Notes: generated from the sequence alone by a model not told the origin. Positions 10,579 to 22,019 are shown, counted from the stretch's first letter. The stretch: 64,000 bases of DNA from Beta vulgaris subsp. vulgaris (GCF_026745355.1 NC_079202.1:52866709-52930708); one strand, 5' to 3'. Numbers and translations: made by a program.

Positions 10579-11205
10579 TTCCCTTCGTCTCCTAATACTT
10601 TTTACATTTTCCTTTTTTATCTATCCTATAATACTCTTTACACTTATATTTTCGAATATGACTCAGTAATATTTTTTTAATCATTTTAACCTTTAACTAT
10701 TGGGCCCACGCTCTCTCCCCTCCAAATAAAATAATATCAGTCTTATTACCTATCAACTCTAACCATGGCCTAAATTCTCTCTCCTCAAATAAAATAATAA
10801 TACTTTTACTAACTACTACTCCCTTCGTTTCCTAAAGATCTTCCCTCTTTCCGTTTAAGTGTGTTTCCAAAAAATCTTCCCTCTTTTACTTCATTCCTTA
10901 TTTGGAAACTTATTTTTTTTCCTTTTTACCCTCTCATGTCCCTATCATATGGTCCATCATTACATTATAATTTTACTTCCTTTCTCTCTCGTACTTTAAC
11001 CTCTTTTTATTTGTTTATTTATCTTAATCCCTTTCTCTCTCCTACTTTACCCACCCCACACCCCACATAAATTAATTCTCATTGGTATATGTAGTAACAG
11101 TAACAAGGAAGATCTTTAGTAAACGGAGGTAGTAACTCCAACAACTTATCATCCAAAACTACGTGTCTTGATAATAGTGTCAAGAGTATTATGAGATGGA
11201 GGGAG
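10579..11205. mobile_element. Stowaway-like MITE (outer element of a nest)
   Basis: Ends read TTCCCTTCGTCTCCTAATAC and the inverse of GTATTATGAGATGGAGGGAG. TA dinucleotides flank both ends (10577-10578, 11206-11207). Stowaway (Tc1/mariner) MITEs have CTCCCTCCGT-type ends and TA target duplications. A second Stowaway is inserted inside. Confidence 0.75.
10819..11132. mobile_element. Stowaway-like MITE nested in the 10579-11205 element
   Basis: Ends CTCCCTTCGTTTCCTAAAGA and, inverted, GATCTTTAGTAAACGGAGGTAG, with TA on both sides. The same family recurs in short form at 15590-15701. Confidence 0.8.
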
Positions 11206-11469
11206 TATTCTATATAAAAGAACGAATTGGAACGAATGAAGTACTATTATGGGAAATTTGGTAACTACGAAAAATATGTTTAAGAAAAAGAATTTAATCA
11301 TAGAATTTTAGAATTTTTTTGGGTGAAATTAGATGATTAGAAGACACTCTATTATGCAGTTGAAAAGTTTTTAGGGAAGGTTGCATCTTGCGTGAATTAT
11401 CAAATTGACAAACTAAATTTGAGTATCACAACTTTTACAATATCATTCAATAATTTTAGTTGTACATTA

Positions 11470-11728
11470 CTCCTTCCGTTTCATTTTAATCTACATACTT
11501 ACACTTTTCACACATGTCAATGCATAACTTTGAGGACATATATCTTTAGTTTTGTATTTGTAAAAGTTATAAAATGTACATATTAATAAAATACATACTA
11601 AGACGAATCTAACAAGATCCCACATGACCATGTTTTTATTCACGTATAAATCACAAACGAAGGTCAATATGTAATTTGTGAATAGTGTAAAATGTTAAAA
11701 TGTGTAGATTAAAATGAAATGGAAAGAG
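11470..11728. mobile_element. Stowaway-like MITE
   Basis: Terminal inverted repeats CTCCTTCCGTTTCATTTTAA and TTAAAATGAAATGGAAAGAG, flanked by TA on both sides. It is 259 bp with no coding capacity. Confidence 0.8.
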
Positions 11729-11741
11729 TATAACACAATGA

Positions 11742-12335
11742 TCTCTATTATATAAGGGAAGGGGGGAGCAATGGTGTCCTCTTTTGAAATGCCTATTTTG
11801 CCCCCTTCTCATTCTAAATTATAAATTCACTTACGAAACAAAAGTGCTTCAAACAAAAATACCAAAAATATAATTATAACAATCACTCACAAGTCAACTA
11901 AAATCATAAAATTGTATAATTTACGTTATGCAAATTACTAAAATGAGGAAACTTTACAAAAACCTAAAAATTCACTTACAAACTAAAACCTATGAAAAAA
12001 TTGACTTGAAATCAAAGTGTCCACTTTCTTTACAATTTATGAAGTACTGTACTTAATTCAAAATTCAACTAAAAAATTATAATATTAGAAATCATAAATA
12101 AATTCAATAAAGTTTCTATTTTGTTCATAGAATTTAACTTTGAAAAGTAAAAAAAAAAAGACAAAAAGAATGGTGAGAGACTTAAGTGACATAAACTAAA
12201 CCAATCAAATTTTGCAACTAAAAACAATAATTATACTTCGTATGTCTAATGTTCGAATTTTGACTCTTATGCCGAAGAAAATCAAGTTTCTGTTTCGAAA
12301 AAATTCAAGCACGCATCGCGTGCAAAAAAATCTAG
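11742..12335 (+). mobile_element. Non-autonomous Helitron
   Basis: It begins TCTCTATTATATAAGG after an A. It ends with a GCACGCATCGCGTGC hairpin, seven A bases, then TCTAG followed by T. A TC start, a hairpin near the 3' end, a CTRR terminus and insertion between A and T are the Helitron signature. There is no Rep/helicase coding. Confidence 0.8.
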
Positions 12336-12565
12336 TATTGTATATTGAAACGGACAAATTGAGGGGAGAAGCACATTTGACTACACTAGTTAGTTTCCAT
12401 TCTACAGTATTTGATCATTTATGTAAAATTTTGACATGCTTGTTTTGTTTAATCTCGATGATGGAGTCAGTTCGCCTCAAGTCTACCAACAAGACTTGGC
12501 AGAATATTAGCGTACCTTTTTCACAAATCATACAAACCAGAAAAGAACAAAAATGTTTACTACTG

Positions 12566-13176
12566 GACTATATAGCTATATAGGGGTCTCTCTTTGATCA
12601 TTTTTACATACTTCCTCCGTTTTTTTAGATGTTACACTTTCTATTTTAGGAAATTTTAAATTAGATGTTACACTTTTATTTTGGGTAATAACTTCTCTCT
12701 ATCTCTCTCCTATCACATGCTCACATGTGGCCCTTTTGTTTTTCATTCTCTCTCTCTCCACTCCAAAAATTACCTAAGAGTCCGTGATTTGAAAAGTGTA
12801 ACATCTAATAAAAAACGGAGGAAGTATTAAGAAACCTTTGCATGAAAAATCTCGTAGCTAGGCAAGTCAAAGAAATATTGTATCTAAAAGTATTTTATTT
12901 TTGAAATTCAATGAAAAATACAATGTTTTAATATTGTATGATGACTGATGAAGAATTATTGTTCTCCATGAAAATGATGAGATATGGTGGAGATTGAGAG
13001 TCTCGTAGCTACATGCAAGTGAAGTTCTTTCTTATAGACAAAACTAGAATATACTTGAAATTACAATCTTAAGTTATTTCTGCTAGTGCTTACTCGTGCC
13101 TATTATATGGTGCTATATGGAGACATTATTATTAATTACAAATGGCATACCAATGTAGCCTTCCATTTGACAAATG
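12566..13176. repeat. Duplicated copy of the pectinesterase B 3' flank
   Basis: Near-identical to 47505-47934, which lies directly after pectinesterase B: shared tracts include tatagctatatagg, ctaggcaagtcaaagaaata and aaaatgatgagatatggtgg. No pectinesterase coding sequence precedes this copy, so only the downstream flank survives here. A Stowaway at 12611-12824 interrupts it. Confidence 0.8.
12611..12824. mobile_element. Stowaway-like MITE with paralogous empty site
   Basis: Ends CTTCCTCCGTTTTTTTAGAT and, inverted, ATCTAATAAAAAACGGAGGAAG, with TA on both sides. The duplicated flank at about 47530 reads straight through (acatattaggaaac), which gives the uninserted state. Confidence 0.88.
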
Positions 13177-13250
13177 AACGCTAATTTATACACCAAGCTA
13201 GTTGGTACCATAACATATTAACATATAGCCTTTTATGTAAAATTATATAT

Positions 13251-13872
13251 GGACTCGTTTGGTTACTGTTGGAACTTAATTTTCATGGAAGGTCTATTTC
13301 ATAGAAAGTAAATTTTCTTGTCTATTTCCTAGGAAGTGGCTTTGGGTGTTTGGTTGAGCATAGGAATTTCTAATCACCAAGGGAGAGGGGGTTGGTGATT
13401 AATTTCCTACACTTCATAAGAATTTTCATTTCCTTGGAAATTCCATTTTCCATGAATTTCCTATTTCCTGCATACCAAACAACTACTAGGTGTTGTTTGG
13501 TTGGAAGCTATTTCCCTTTGGAAATACAAATTTCTAGGAAATACATTATGGATGTTGTGTTTGGTTGGAGGAAAACGGGAGAAGCATAGGAAATACAAAT
13601 TCCAAGGGAAATATAATTTCCCATGAAACATGGAAAATCACTCACCAAGCCCCCTCTTGGTGAGTAATTTCCTAGATAGGAAATGCAATTTCCTATGGTG
13701 TCAACCAAACAATTTTATCTAATTCCTAGGAAATTAACAAGGGAAAGAATTTCCCATGAAATGTAAATTCCCATGGGAAATTACTTCCCATGTGAACCAA
13801 ATGAGGCCTATATTTTGTACTTCCCAAGAAATTCAAATTCCAGTGCAATTTGAGGTGAACTAAACGACCTCT
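13251..13872. mobile_element. MITE-like fold-back repeat region, possibly nested
   Basis: The left end reads GGACTCGTTTGGTTAC. Matching inverted ends are at about 13792-13808 (GTGAACCAAATGAGGCC) and again at about 13857-13872 (GAACTAAACGACCTC). GTTTGGTT-type ends also occur inside, near 13493 and 13556, facing AACCAAACA at 13703. The interior is rich in repeated CCTAGGAAAT/ATTTCC words. The exact boundaries and target duplication are not clear. Confidence 0.5.
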
Positions 13873-14149
13873 ATTTTTCTGTTTTGAATATGGGTAAAAT
13901 TGGCATATGAATTTGTAAAGTCTATCAACATCCAAAACTAACATGAGCACCAAAATGTGGAAGTATGTTTTGTTGAAACATTGAATTGTGGATTTACTTT
14001 TAAGTTTTAATTGAAAATCGAATAGAGGACTACTTTATTATTGAACACCATTTTAGGAAAACATTCTCCATTTTGCTTTGCCTTCTGCTTTTATGGATCC
14101 AAGGTTTTTTCCTCAATATTTTTTTGGTGAAAAAGGCATGCATACTATT

Positions 14150-14640
14150 AATAATCAACCCAGTTCGGGTCTAAAACACCCATTACAATCGGAAACCATA
14201 ATGTCATTACAAAAGGGAGGGGGAAGATCCAAGTCCTTAACACCATTACAATCAACATCAATAGTCCTAGGGGTCTTTGCCAAAGCATCTGCTAAGCAAT
14301 TATCATCATACTTCACGAACACGAACCTCACATCTCTGAATTCCTGTCTGCACAAACTCAAGACATTTGTGTATGCATCGTTTTGAATCAAATCTTTATT
14401 AAGTATCATAACGATATCCTGGCAATCGGAGCATAATACAATATGGAGACATTGATGTCAATGAGCCACGAGTAGCCCTTCAACTATTGCAAGTATTTTG
14501 GCGATTTTGGCATTACTGGTGACATTTTCTTTTGAAACCTCGCTACCCAATTCCCATCACGTGTTTTAAGGCTTCCCCCAACACCCACTGGTTCTTGAGG
14601 GAAGGAGAAGGAGGCATCAACATGAATAGGCATTTACTAG
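14150..14640 (-). pseudogene. LINE-type RNase H domain relic
   Basis: On the minus strand the pieces read VDASFSFPQEPVGVGGSLKT and, after a frameshift, NAKIAKILAIVEGLLVAH, then CSDCQDIVMILNKDLI and FVFVKYDDNCLADALAK. This order (Asp in DASF, Glu in EGLL, Asp in CSDCQ, Asp in LADALAK) is the RNase H-like domain (RVT_3 family) found at the end of plant non-LTR retrotransposon proteins and related genes. Stops and a frameshift show it is dead. No reverse transcriptase part is visible nearby. Confidence 0.7.
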
Positions 14641-15267
14641 AAGTTGTTGTGTTCTAAACATATTAGCAAGACTTACAAATATTTCTCTACCTAGCCGAAG
14701 TTGTTCTTTTCACAAGTTACGATGATCTGTCAACAATCAAAATCCCATGTATGAAATGATGCCACGATTCTCCCCCGAATGCAAAGGCGTCAGTTCAACT
14801 TGGCTTGTCAATCTCCCAAACTCATGCAATGCTATACGCGTCAAACTTTGTTGCACCAAATCTTCATCCATTCTACATAGGCAGATATACATTTAATGCA
14901 ATTTGATTTAGACAAACATATAAAATATAATAATAATTAAAAGTTCCACAATAAGTTCCACATGTAAAATACGATAATAACTAAAAGTTCCATAATAGCT
15001 TCCACATATAAAATCATCATAAACATAAAATAACTAAAAGTTCTAACTTAAATGCACCATAAAGTCACACAATTTTAACTAGATTATCTTTCGCAACCAT
15101 CTCAGTCATAAAACATATTATTATCATCCATAAGCACCTCTGACATATAGACATAATCATTTGAAAGTGCACAATGCTTCCTCAAGAAATAAAGTTTGTC
15201 GTCGTCATTACGCAAAGAGACGAAAACATATTTATATTATTAAAAACTATTATTATATTATATTATA
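14641..15267. other. Non-coding sequence upstream of the RNase H relic
   Basis: AT-rich with no clear gene. 14881-15060 has several related 'aaaagttccacaataa' words, suggesting a small decayed tandem repeat. Confidence 0.35.
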
Positions 15268-15523
15268 CTTCCTCCGTTTAGAAATAGTTGCACCATTTCT
15301 AACTTTCACGCATGTCGATGTATGATTTCAATCATTAATATCTTTAATTATCAATAAGTAAAAATTATAAGAAGTTTATTTTAAAAAAATTTACATCGAG
15401 ACAAATCTAACAACCCACATGACTATGTTTTTCCTAAAATATAAATCACCATAGACAATCTAAGTGTAAGATGTGAATAGTGTACAAAATAGAAATGGTG
15501 CAACTATTTCTAAACGGGTGAAA
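15268..15523. mobile_element. Stowaway-like MITE in the ATATT cluster (1 of 4)
   Basis: Inverted ends CTTCCTCCGTTTAGAAATAG and CTATTTCTAAACGGGTGAAA, flanked by TA. On both sides the host sequence is TATTATATT-type repeat. Confidence 0.78.
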
Positions 15524-15589
15524 TATTATATTATATTATATTGTATTGTATTATATATATAGTATTGTATTATATTATGTTATGTTATA

Positions 15590-15701
15590 CTCCCTCCGTT
15601 TCCTAAAGATCTTTCCACTTTCCGTTTAAGTGCGTTTCCAAAATATCTTCTCTCTTTCACTTTATTCCTTATTGGACAATTTTTTTAGGAAACGGAGGGA
15701 G
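15590..15701. mobile_element. Short Stowaway-like MITE in the ATATT cluster (2 of 4)
   Basis: Ends CTCCCTCCGTTTCCTAAAGA and TTAGGAAACGGAGGGAG with TA on both sides. It is only 112 bp and looks like an internally deleted relative of the 10819-11132 element. Confidence 0.75.
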
Positions 15702-15733
15702 TATTATATCATATCATATCATATCATATTATA

Positions 15734-15988
15734 CTCCCTCTGTCCCTAAATAGAGTGCCCGTTTCTCCAATGCACGTTTGCCAATGCATGTTTTGTATCA
15801 TTAATATCTTGAATTTCATATTAGTAAAAATTATAAAAGTTTGATTTTCTTAGTGTATGTAATGAGACGAATCAAACAAGACCCCACATGACTATTGTTT
15901 TTCTTATATATTAGAATTTTTTTTAAGGGCTTTCTTTACCTTTGCATACCAAAAAAGAAATGGGCACTCTATTAAGGGACGGAGGGAG
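15734..15988. mobile_element. Stowaway-like MITE in the ATATT cluster (3 of 4)
   Basis: Ends CTCCCTCTGTCCCTAAATAG and CTATTAAGGGACGGAGGGAG with TA on both sides, 255 bp. Confidence 0.82.
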
Positions 15989-16053
15989 TATTATGTTATA
16001 TTATATTATCTTATGTTATCTCATGTCATCTTATGTCATGTCATATTATATTA

Positions 16054-16337
16054 CTCCCTCTGTCCCAATTTATTTGCTACATTTGCTTTATCACAAAGAC
16101 CAAGGAGGGAGTGGGGACCATTGCCATAACAAGAATTAACAAAAAAGCAAATAGATAAATTGTGGGACATATGTACTATATATGGAAATATTTACAAAAA
16201 CCAAGGAGGAGTGATGACAAATTTGTAAATAAAGTGTGGGACCTATGTACTATTTATGAAAATAGTTGCAAATGTAGCAAATAAATTGGGACACACCTAA
16301 ACGGCAAAATGTAGCAAATAAATTGGGACGAAGGGAT
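16054..16337. mobile_element. Stowaway-like MITE in the ATATT cluster (4 of 4)
   Basis: Ends CTCCCTCTGTCCCAATTTAT and ATAAATTGGGACGAAGGGAT with TA on both sides. It is the same family as the element at 63698-63980, sharing the ends and the internal tract 'aaccaaggag...gtaaataaagtgtgggacc'. Confidence 0.82.
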
Positions 16338-16503
16338 TATATTATATTATATTATATTATATTATATTATATTATATTATATTATATTATATTATATTAT
16401 ATTATATTATATTATATTATATTATATTATATTATATTATATTAATTATATTATATTATATTATATTATATTATATTATATTATATTATATTATATTATA
16501 TTA
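16338..16503. repeat. ATATT pentanucleotide microsatellite
   Basis: About 165 bp of nearly perfect TATTA/ATATT repeats. Shorter runs of the same motif lie between the four Stowaway elements from 15250 on. Confidence 0.95.
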
Positions 16504-17184
16504 CATTATTATAGCGTGAAAAAAGAATGAGAATAGAGAGGAGAGAGAGGAGAAATAGGGGAATGATTGAATGAAATCTCACGCCTTGACCCTGTCGCAA
16601 TCCCAACACATATTTTTATTTTAATTTTTTTAAGCTGGTTTTTTTTAAAAAAAAACTGGGGATACAGCTGTAGCCAATGTATTCAGCCATGGACATTGAA
16701 TCTTGGAGAGAATTGAACAAACAAACTTGCATATGCTTTTCTTGGAATTACATTTACTTTGTAAAGTATTTTATATATAGTTTGAAACTAAAATTATGAT
16801 AGTAAATCATATGTTAATGCTAATTATATATGTACAACATCACATCTATACATGTCTGACAAATGCAAAGATAGATACATCTCCATGTTAGGTGGGAAGA
16901 AAGAGTATGATAAAACTCTTTTCAGTAGAGGGATCATCACCAATTTGGATTGCTATCGACATATCTTTGCAACTGTAAACGAGTTAGGCTCTATACATTT
17001 GATGAATTTTGATTTAGATACTTTTCAACAAAGTCAACGATCAACATCCAAAGTCAATTTCACTCCATAAGGAGTCTGCTTACTCTGACAATCTCAAGTC
17101 TGAATCTCTAACAATTGAGAGATGATGATACTTTCAATTTGGTACCTGTATACTCAGATGAGTCTGCCACTGCCTTCATCTTCT
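16504..17184. other. Non-coding sequence
   Basis: No gene or repeat that I can support. A small plus-strand ORF at 16852-17070 has no recognisable features. Confidence 0.35.
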
Positions 17185-17490
17185 CTTATACACCAAATCT
17201 ATATATCTCTCACCTCTCCATTATCTCTAATATATAAAAAAATATAGCTATTATTAATATAGTAATAATTTTTTGATATAATATCCATAAAAAATGCATG
17301 AAAATATTGTAAAATTAAATTTTCTATAGAAATGATGTAAAAGCCAAAAAAGAAAATCATTCGCGATTTCGGACTGAAAATCAAAATTTCAAAAAATGCA
17401 GAACAAATATTTTTTCGGTCTGGACCAAAAATCAAACATTCAAAAAAGTTGGATCTAGTTAGGGCCGTAATAGGTAGGTTCGCCCTTATG
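17185..17490. repeat. Duplicated flank upstream of a legumain relic (copy 1)
   Basis: Diverged copy of about 49840-50115. Both share the order 'gatgtaaaagccaaaaaagaaaat', a 'tttttcggtct-gacc' segment and a nearby legumain C-terminal fragment downstream. This marks a segmental duplication covering more than the gene fragment. Confidence 0.65.
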
Positions 17491-17554
17491 CCTCCAAAAT
17501 CTCATAAATTTGGGCATGACAATATGAAGAGATAACTAATTTAATTAGTACTTA

Positions 17555-17855
17555 TCTCTATTTTATATGAGAAGAGGGGTAGGACACCAAAATATTAGAA
17601 ACCCCATTTTAGCCTCATAACATCTCTATTCTACCTACTTACTTTAATTAAAAAATAAAAAATTAAAAAATAAAAAAGAAAACTACCTAATTAATTTAAA
17701 AAGTAAAAAAAACACATTACAAAAAGAAAACCATCAACAATTCATATATCCCTAATTTATTAAATATAATTAACAATTAATTTAATTTTCTACATCTCCT
17801 AAAAAAATTAATTTTCTACATATTTTCGCACGCATCACGTGCATACAAAATCTTA
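17555..17855 (+). mobile_element. Non-autonomous Helitron inserted in a legumain relic intron
   Basis: It begins TCTCTATTTTATATGAG after an A and ends with the hairpin GCACGCATCACGTGC, then ATACAAAATCTTA. The paralogous sequence at about 51921-51950 (aattactacttatatttaatg) lacks the insert and matches both flanks, so it serves as an empty site. The last one to two bases of the 3' end are uncertain. Confidence 0.75.
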
Positions 17856-17955
17856 AATATTTAAATGAATCATTTATTAACAAATAATGTACGTAATTTG
17901 AATTTTTAATTATAACTAACTTTTCACGCATATAATTGTGTATTAATTAAAATTA

Positions 17956-18726
17956 GGTGCAAAAAAGAATCACTCCATCTCATGCAATGAAGTATAGTAA
18001 TCTTGATATGGATATAGAGTTCCTTGCACTATACTTTATTCTCGATTACAACTTTGGCCTTACAAGCATAAAACCACACTAACTTGATGAGCCAATTGAT
18101 CCTCCTATGAATGTTCGTAGGCGGCATGAGGCATCTGCAATTGGCTTTTTCGATGCGATATTAAAGTTCTAAACTCATGCAATGATATTCCGTTAGTTCA
18201 TGTTAGAACATAATGATAACAAATGAGTGAATTATATAATTTTTTTTTGTTTCTTTATAATTGTATATATAGGTTTTAGCAGCGCATGAACGGTCTCCTC
18301 GACAAAAAAGACTCAAAAAAAGTTGGTGGATGAATTATCACGTCGCGCACATGTTGAGTGTATATTTTCTGAGATGGCAAAAGTCATATTCAACACCGAC
18401 AATTACTATGATATTATGATGGATATCCAATCACCACCTGTGAACGATTGGAATTGTTACAAAACATTGGTATCTAACTATGAAATTTGTTCGTGTTTCT
18501 TCTAATCAATAAGATGTTATATGTCTCACATAGTTAATTATTGTATATGTAGATTTCCCCTTTCCATACGCATTGTGGAGCATTCTCCATGTATGAATTC
18601 AAATACAATCAAGTGTTCGATATTTTGTGCAATCAAGACGTTCAACAAGCTCAATTATTTGAAGTTGCAGCTCAAGTGTGTGTTAATGTGGGAGGATCAT
18701 CCCTGCATGCCAAGGAAAATAGATAG
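17956..18726 (+). pseudogene. Legumain (vacuolar processing enzyme) C-terminal relic 1
   Basis: Pieces run in order of the legumain prodomain. 17978-18040 reads SHAMKYSNLDMDIEFLALYF. 18085-18165 reads DEPIDPPMN...ASAIGFFDAI. 18331-18470 reads ELSRRAHVECIFSEMAKVIF and VNDWNCYKTL. 18553-18726 has HCGAFSMYEFKYNQVFDILC and ends QLFEVAAQVC... and a stop. These match the family's SHR-H, DDW-C-K, HCG and NICNAG...A-AC landmarks. The catalytic His and Cys domain is absent. Internal stops and missing exons make it non-functional. It is a duplicate of the 3' half of relic 3 (50793-52624). Confidence 0.75.
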
Positions 18727-18750
18727 GCGTTGAGGATATATATATATATT

Positions 18751-18784
<34 letters not shown>

Positions 18785-18967
18785 GAAGTGAGTTCATATG
18801 AGAAAGCATATTTACCTGAGAAATGAGAATGAATTTTACGCGCTATAACTCTTATGAATAAGTGATGTAAATCTGATGAAAAAGTGATGTAACTCCAAAA
18901 AAAAGTATTAAAAAAATAAATAAAAAAAACTAATTCTTTTTGGTCTCAAAATTTGTTTTACTATTGA

Positions 18968-20436
18968 TTGTTGGAGTTCTTCACATTCTTGGCAACACTA
19001 TATTTGTATCATATCACTGCCCATTTTGTTGATTCTCACTGGAAATTGAAAAAAAGAATTTCGATATTTAGGGCTTTAAATCCTTTTTATGATGGTGAAA
19101 GTATTACAAATGAGATTTTTTTAGTTTTTGGTCCAATGGTCATAAAGAGAATATCCTTACATTTACGGTTGACAATGCCACCTACAACGACAAAATGTTA
19201 TGTAAAGTTATGTGGTCGTCTTTATGAGAAAGGGTCTTTTGTTGGTGATGGTGCTTTTCTAGCTATTAGGTGTTGCGCTCATATAGTACATCTAATATTG
19301 AAAGCTGGTTTGGATTGCATAAAAAATATTTTGGATAAGATTAGAACACTTATGAGGTTAATTCATAAATCTGCCAAAAGGAGCGAGAAATTGTATGAAA
19401 CTGCCCAAAAGAATTTTCATTTAGATGTTAAGAGAAAATTGAGTTTAGACATGGAAGTTCGCTGGAATTCAACATACAAGATGCTTGATAATGTTTTTTA
19501 TTACAAAGATGTGTTTATGCAATTAAGGTCAAAAAATTATTCGTTTATGAGTCTTGTACCTTCTGAATCAGAGTGGAATAAGTTGAGTGTAATACACAAG
19601 TTTTTGAAGGTTTTTTATGATGTGACATGCATGTTTTCTAGTGTCAATAATCCTACATCAAACTTGTACTTTAGAGGGGCTTGCATGATTCATCTCCGCT
19701 TACTTGAAGCAAGTACGAGTTCTCAAGATTTTTTAAGAGAAATGGTAAACCCGATGTATGATAAGTTTGCCCTCGCGAGGGACTGTGCTGCATTATATTG
19801 GGAATAATATAACATTTACTTGTCTTGTGCGACTATTCTCAACCCAAGGTTTAAAGTCAAGTTTGTAGAGTATAGTTTTACCAAATTGTATGGGATTGAA
19901 GAGGCGCAAAGAAAGGTTGATCGTGTCTTGGATACTCTAAACAAATTATTTAATGAGTACAAGGAGTCATCGGGATCATTAATTGTTAGTCCTCCGCCTC
20001 CAAGTTTATCACAGATGATGATAATATATTTAGAGATTACCATAGTTTCATAGGGAGAAATGCTAGAAGTTTGACAAGAAGGTCTCAACTTGACTTGTAG
20101 TTGGAAGAAGAAGGCCTTGGTATGGATTCAGAGTTGAATGTCTTGGAGTATTGACATCAATGTGCTATTAGATACCCGGTCTTCTCTGTTCTAGCACGTG
20201 ATTGTTAACTATCCCTGTGAGTGGCTTATGAGTCTGCATTTAGCATTGGAAGTAAGACCATATCCCCGTCTCCTAGCTCTTTAAAGCCTAAGACAGTGCA
20301 AGCCTTGGTATGTGTCCAAGATTGGCGACGTGCAGAAGGTGATATTTGGAGCGACTCAGAGGTCGATATTACAGAGGACGATGAGGCTTGCGATGATATT
20401 GGTGATGATATTGATGAAACGAGTCTTTTTCTTTAA
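18968..20436 (+). pseudogene. hAT transposase relic (RICESLEEPER-like)
   Basis: A 279-codon open stretch (18968-19807) reads ITAHFVDSHWKLKKRI, then RCCAHIVHLILKAGL, LDMEVRWNSTYKMLD and the region PMYDKFALARDCAALYWE. The next part (19811-20050) reads SCATILNPRFKVKFVEY, and 20094-20436 has LNVLEYW-type and SESAFSIGSKTISP-type segments, the hAT C-terminal dimerisation region. The catalytic Cys/His and RW landmarks are present, but the gene is split by stops and at least two frameshifts and lacks the N-terminal BED zinc finger. No convincing terminal repeats were found. Confidence 0.82.
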
Positions 20437-20971
20437 AGGTAAAGTATTGGTTACTCGTTTGTTTCTTGTACAATCACATCCCTTTCTACTTTTTTGTTTC
20501 TCCATGCAATATATTTGATGGATTGTTTTTATTGTTTGGCTTTGAATGATATGCAGGAGGAACATCACTTGGCACTTTTCACAAGTCCCTTGAATGAAAA
20601 TCTTGCTATAGCATGCATCGATGAACAAAGGAACCGAAGAACATATAATTGCAATGACTTGTAGTTTTTTCTAATGAATATTAAATCTTGCAATGACTTG
20701 TTTTGTATTATGCCATTTCGATTTTGTGATTGTTTGTGATTGTGAAATTGCTTTAATCTATAGGGTTGCCACTGTTCAGATTTGAGAGATTATTGAAAAT
20801 TTCAGTCCCAGAATTGTTAGGACATAGGGCACTATCTCATCCAACTAGCAAGGACTATATACTTCCTTACTTCAAACGTAACTTTGTATCAACATGCACT
20901 TAGATCTGCAGCTTGTATACCTAAGAATTTTCACTTGAAGGATATACGAAGGTATTGTAAAGCATGGTAAG
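20437..20971. other. Non-coding sequence after the hAT relic
   Basis: No gene seen. It probably includes decayed 3' sequence of the hAT element. Confidence 0.3.
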
Positions 20972-21917
20972 TAGGGATGGCAGTGGGTAATGGACCCTAC
21001 CCGGATCTGTGGATCCAGATCCGTTTTTAGCGGATCTGGATCCTTAAAATTTGGACCCGGCGAATCCGGGTAGGATCTGGATCCTCGCGTTTGGAAACGA
21101 ATCTGGATCGGGTAATTTTTAATTACCCGGATTCGGATCCGTTTACCCGGTTTTTAAAGTTAAAATTAAAATATAAAATTAAACCCTAAATTCACTCAAA
21201 TCACTTAAGCGTCGTTTCACTCCTCTTCACTGAGTCACGCTCACGCAGCCCTCAGTCCTCACTTCCTCACGCCAGTCAATTACTCCTCCATCTTCACTAA
21301 TTACGGCACCGAGCAGTCGGAACACCATGGAGTCGGACCACCGCGGCAGAACAATCGAACCACCGCGCCAGAGCAGCCAGTTTAGTCCTCGTTTCCGTTT
21401 TCGCCAGAACCCTAAAATTCTTTTTGATTTTCGTTTTTGAAATGAACCTGAATTATTTCCGTTGGTTTTGTTGTTGATTTATGTCCATTTGTATCATTGT
21501 ATATCATTTTGCTTGCGTTAATTTTGTAGATTCAGCATCATTGAATTTTTATATTTGAACATTATAGAGTTTTTATATTTCAGCATCATTAAGTTTTTAC
21601 ATTTCAGCATCATTGTAATTGCAAATCGCGTTAATATTATGTGACCTGAATTATTTTCTTGTTGATTTTTTGGTGTATTGATTGAGTTTGTTGAAATTAC
21701 TCTTTCATTTGTTTACTTTTGTTAATCTATTTTAATGTTAGGATGGAAATTTCAAATTAGGTTCCTTTGAAGAAAAATAAGTTAGGATCCGTTTTGGACC
21801 CGAATCCGTAGGATTCATCGGATCTGGATCCTCAAATTTATTACCCATTGGATCCGGGTAGGATCTGGATCTGAATCCTTGAGGATCCGGTCCAGATCGT
21901 ACCCGTTGCCATCCCTA
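20972..21917. mobile_element. Non-autonomous hAT element, 946 bp
   Basis: The ends are TAGGGATGGCAGTGGGTA and, inverted, TACCCGTTGCCATCCCTA. A perfect 8-bp target duplication, ATGGTAAG, flanks it at 20964-20971 and 21918-21925. Eight-bp duplications and TAGGG(A)-type ends indicate hAT. Subterminal regions repeat GGATC/GATCC words. The middle (about 21190-21770) is unlike the ends and could be acquired host sequence. Confidence 0.9.
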
Positions 21918-22019
21918 ATGGTAAGTAGTTACAGATTCAATGATAACCCCCATCTCTCTCTGCAAAAGAACAAACCCCCTTTGTTTGCTAAGTCATTCTT
22001 TTAATCCATTTGATTTTTT

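Noticed and set aside
12212..12583. 123-codon plus-strand ORF
   Set aside because: It crosses the end of the Helitron and the start of a duplicated flank, so it is a chance frame.
16338..16503. Possible CRISPR-like regular repeat
   Set aside because: A simple pentanucleotide microsatellite in a plant genome; there are no spacers.
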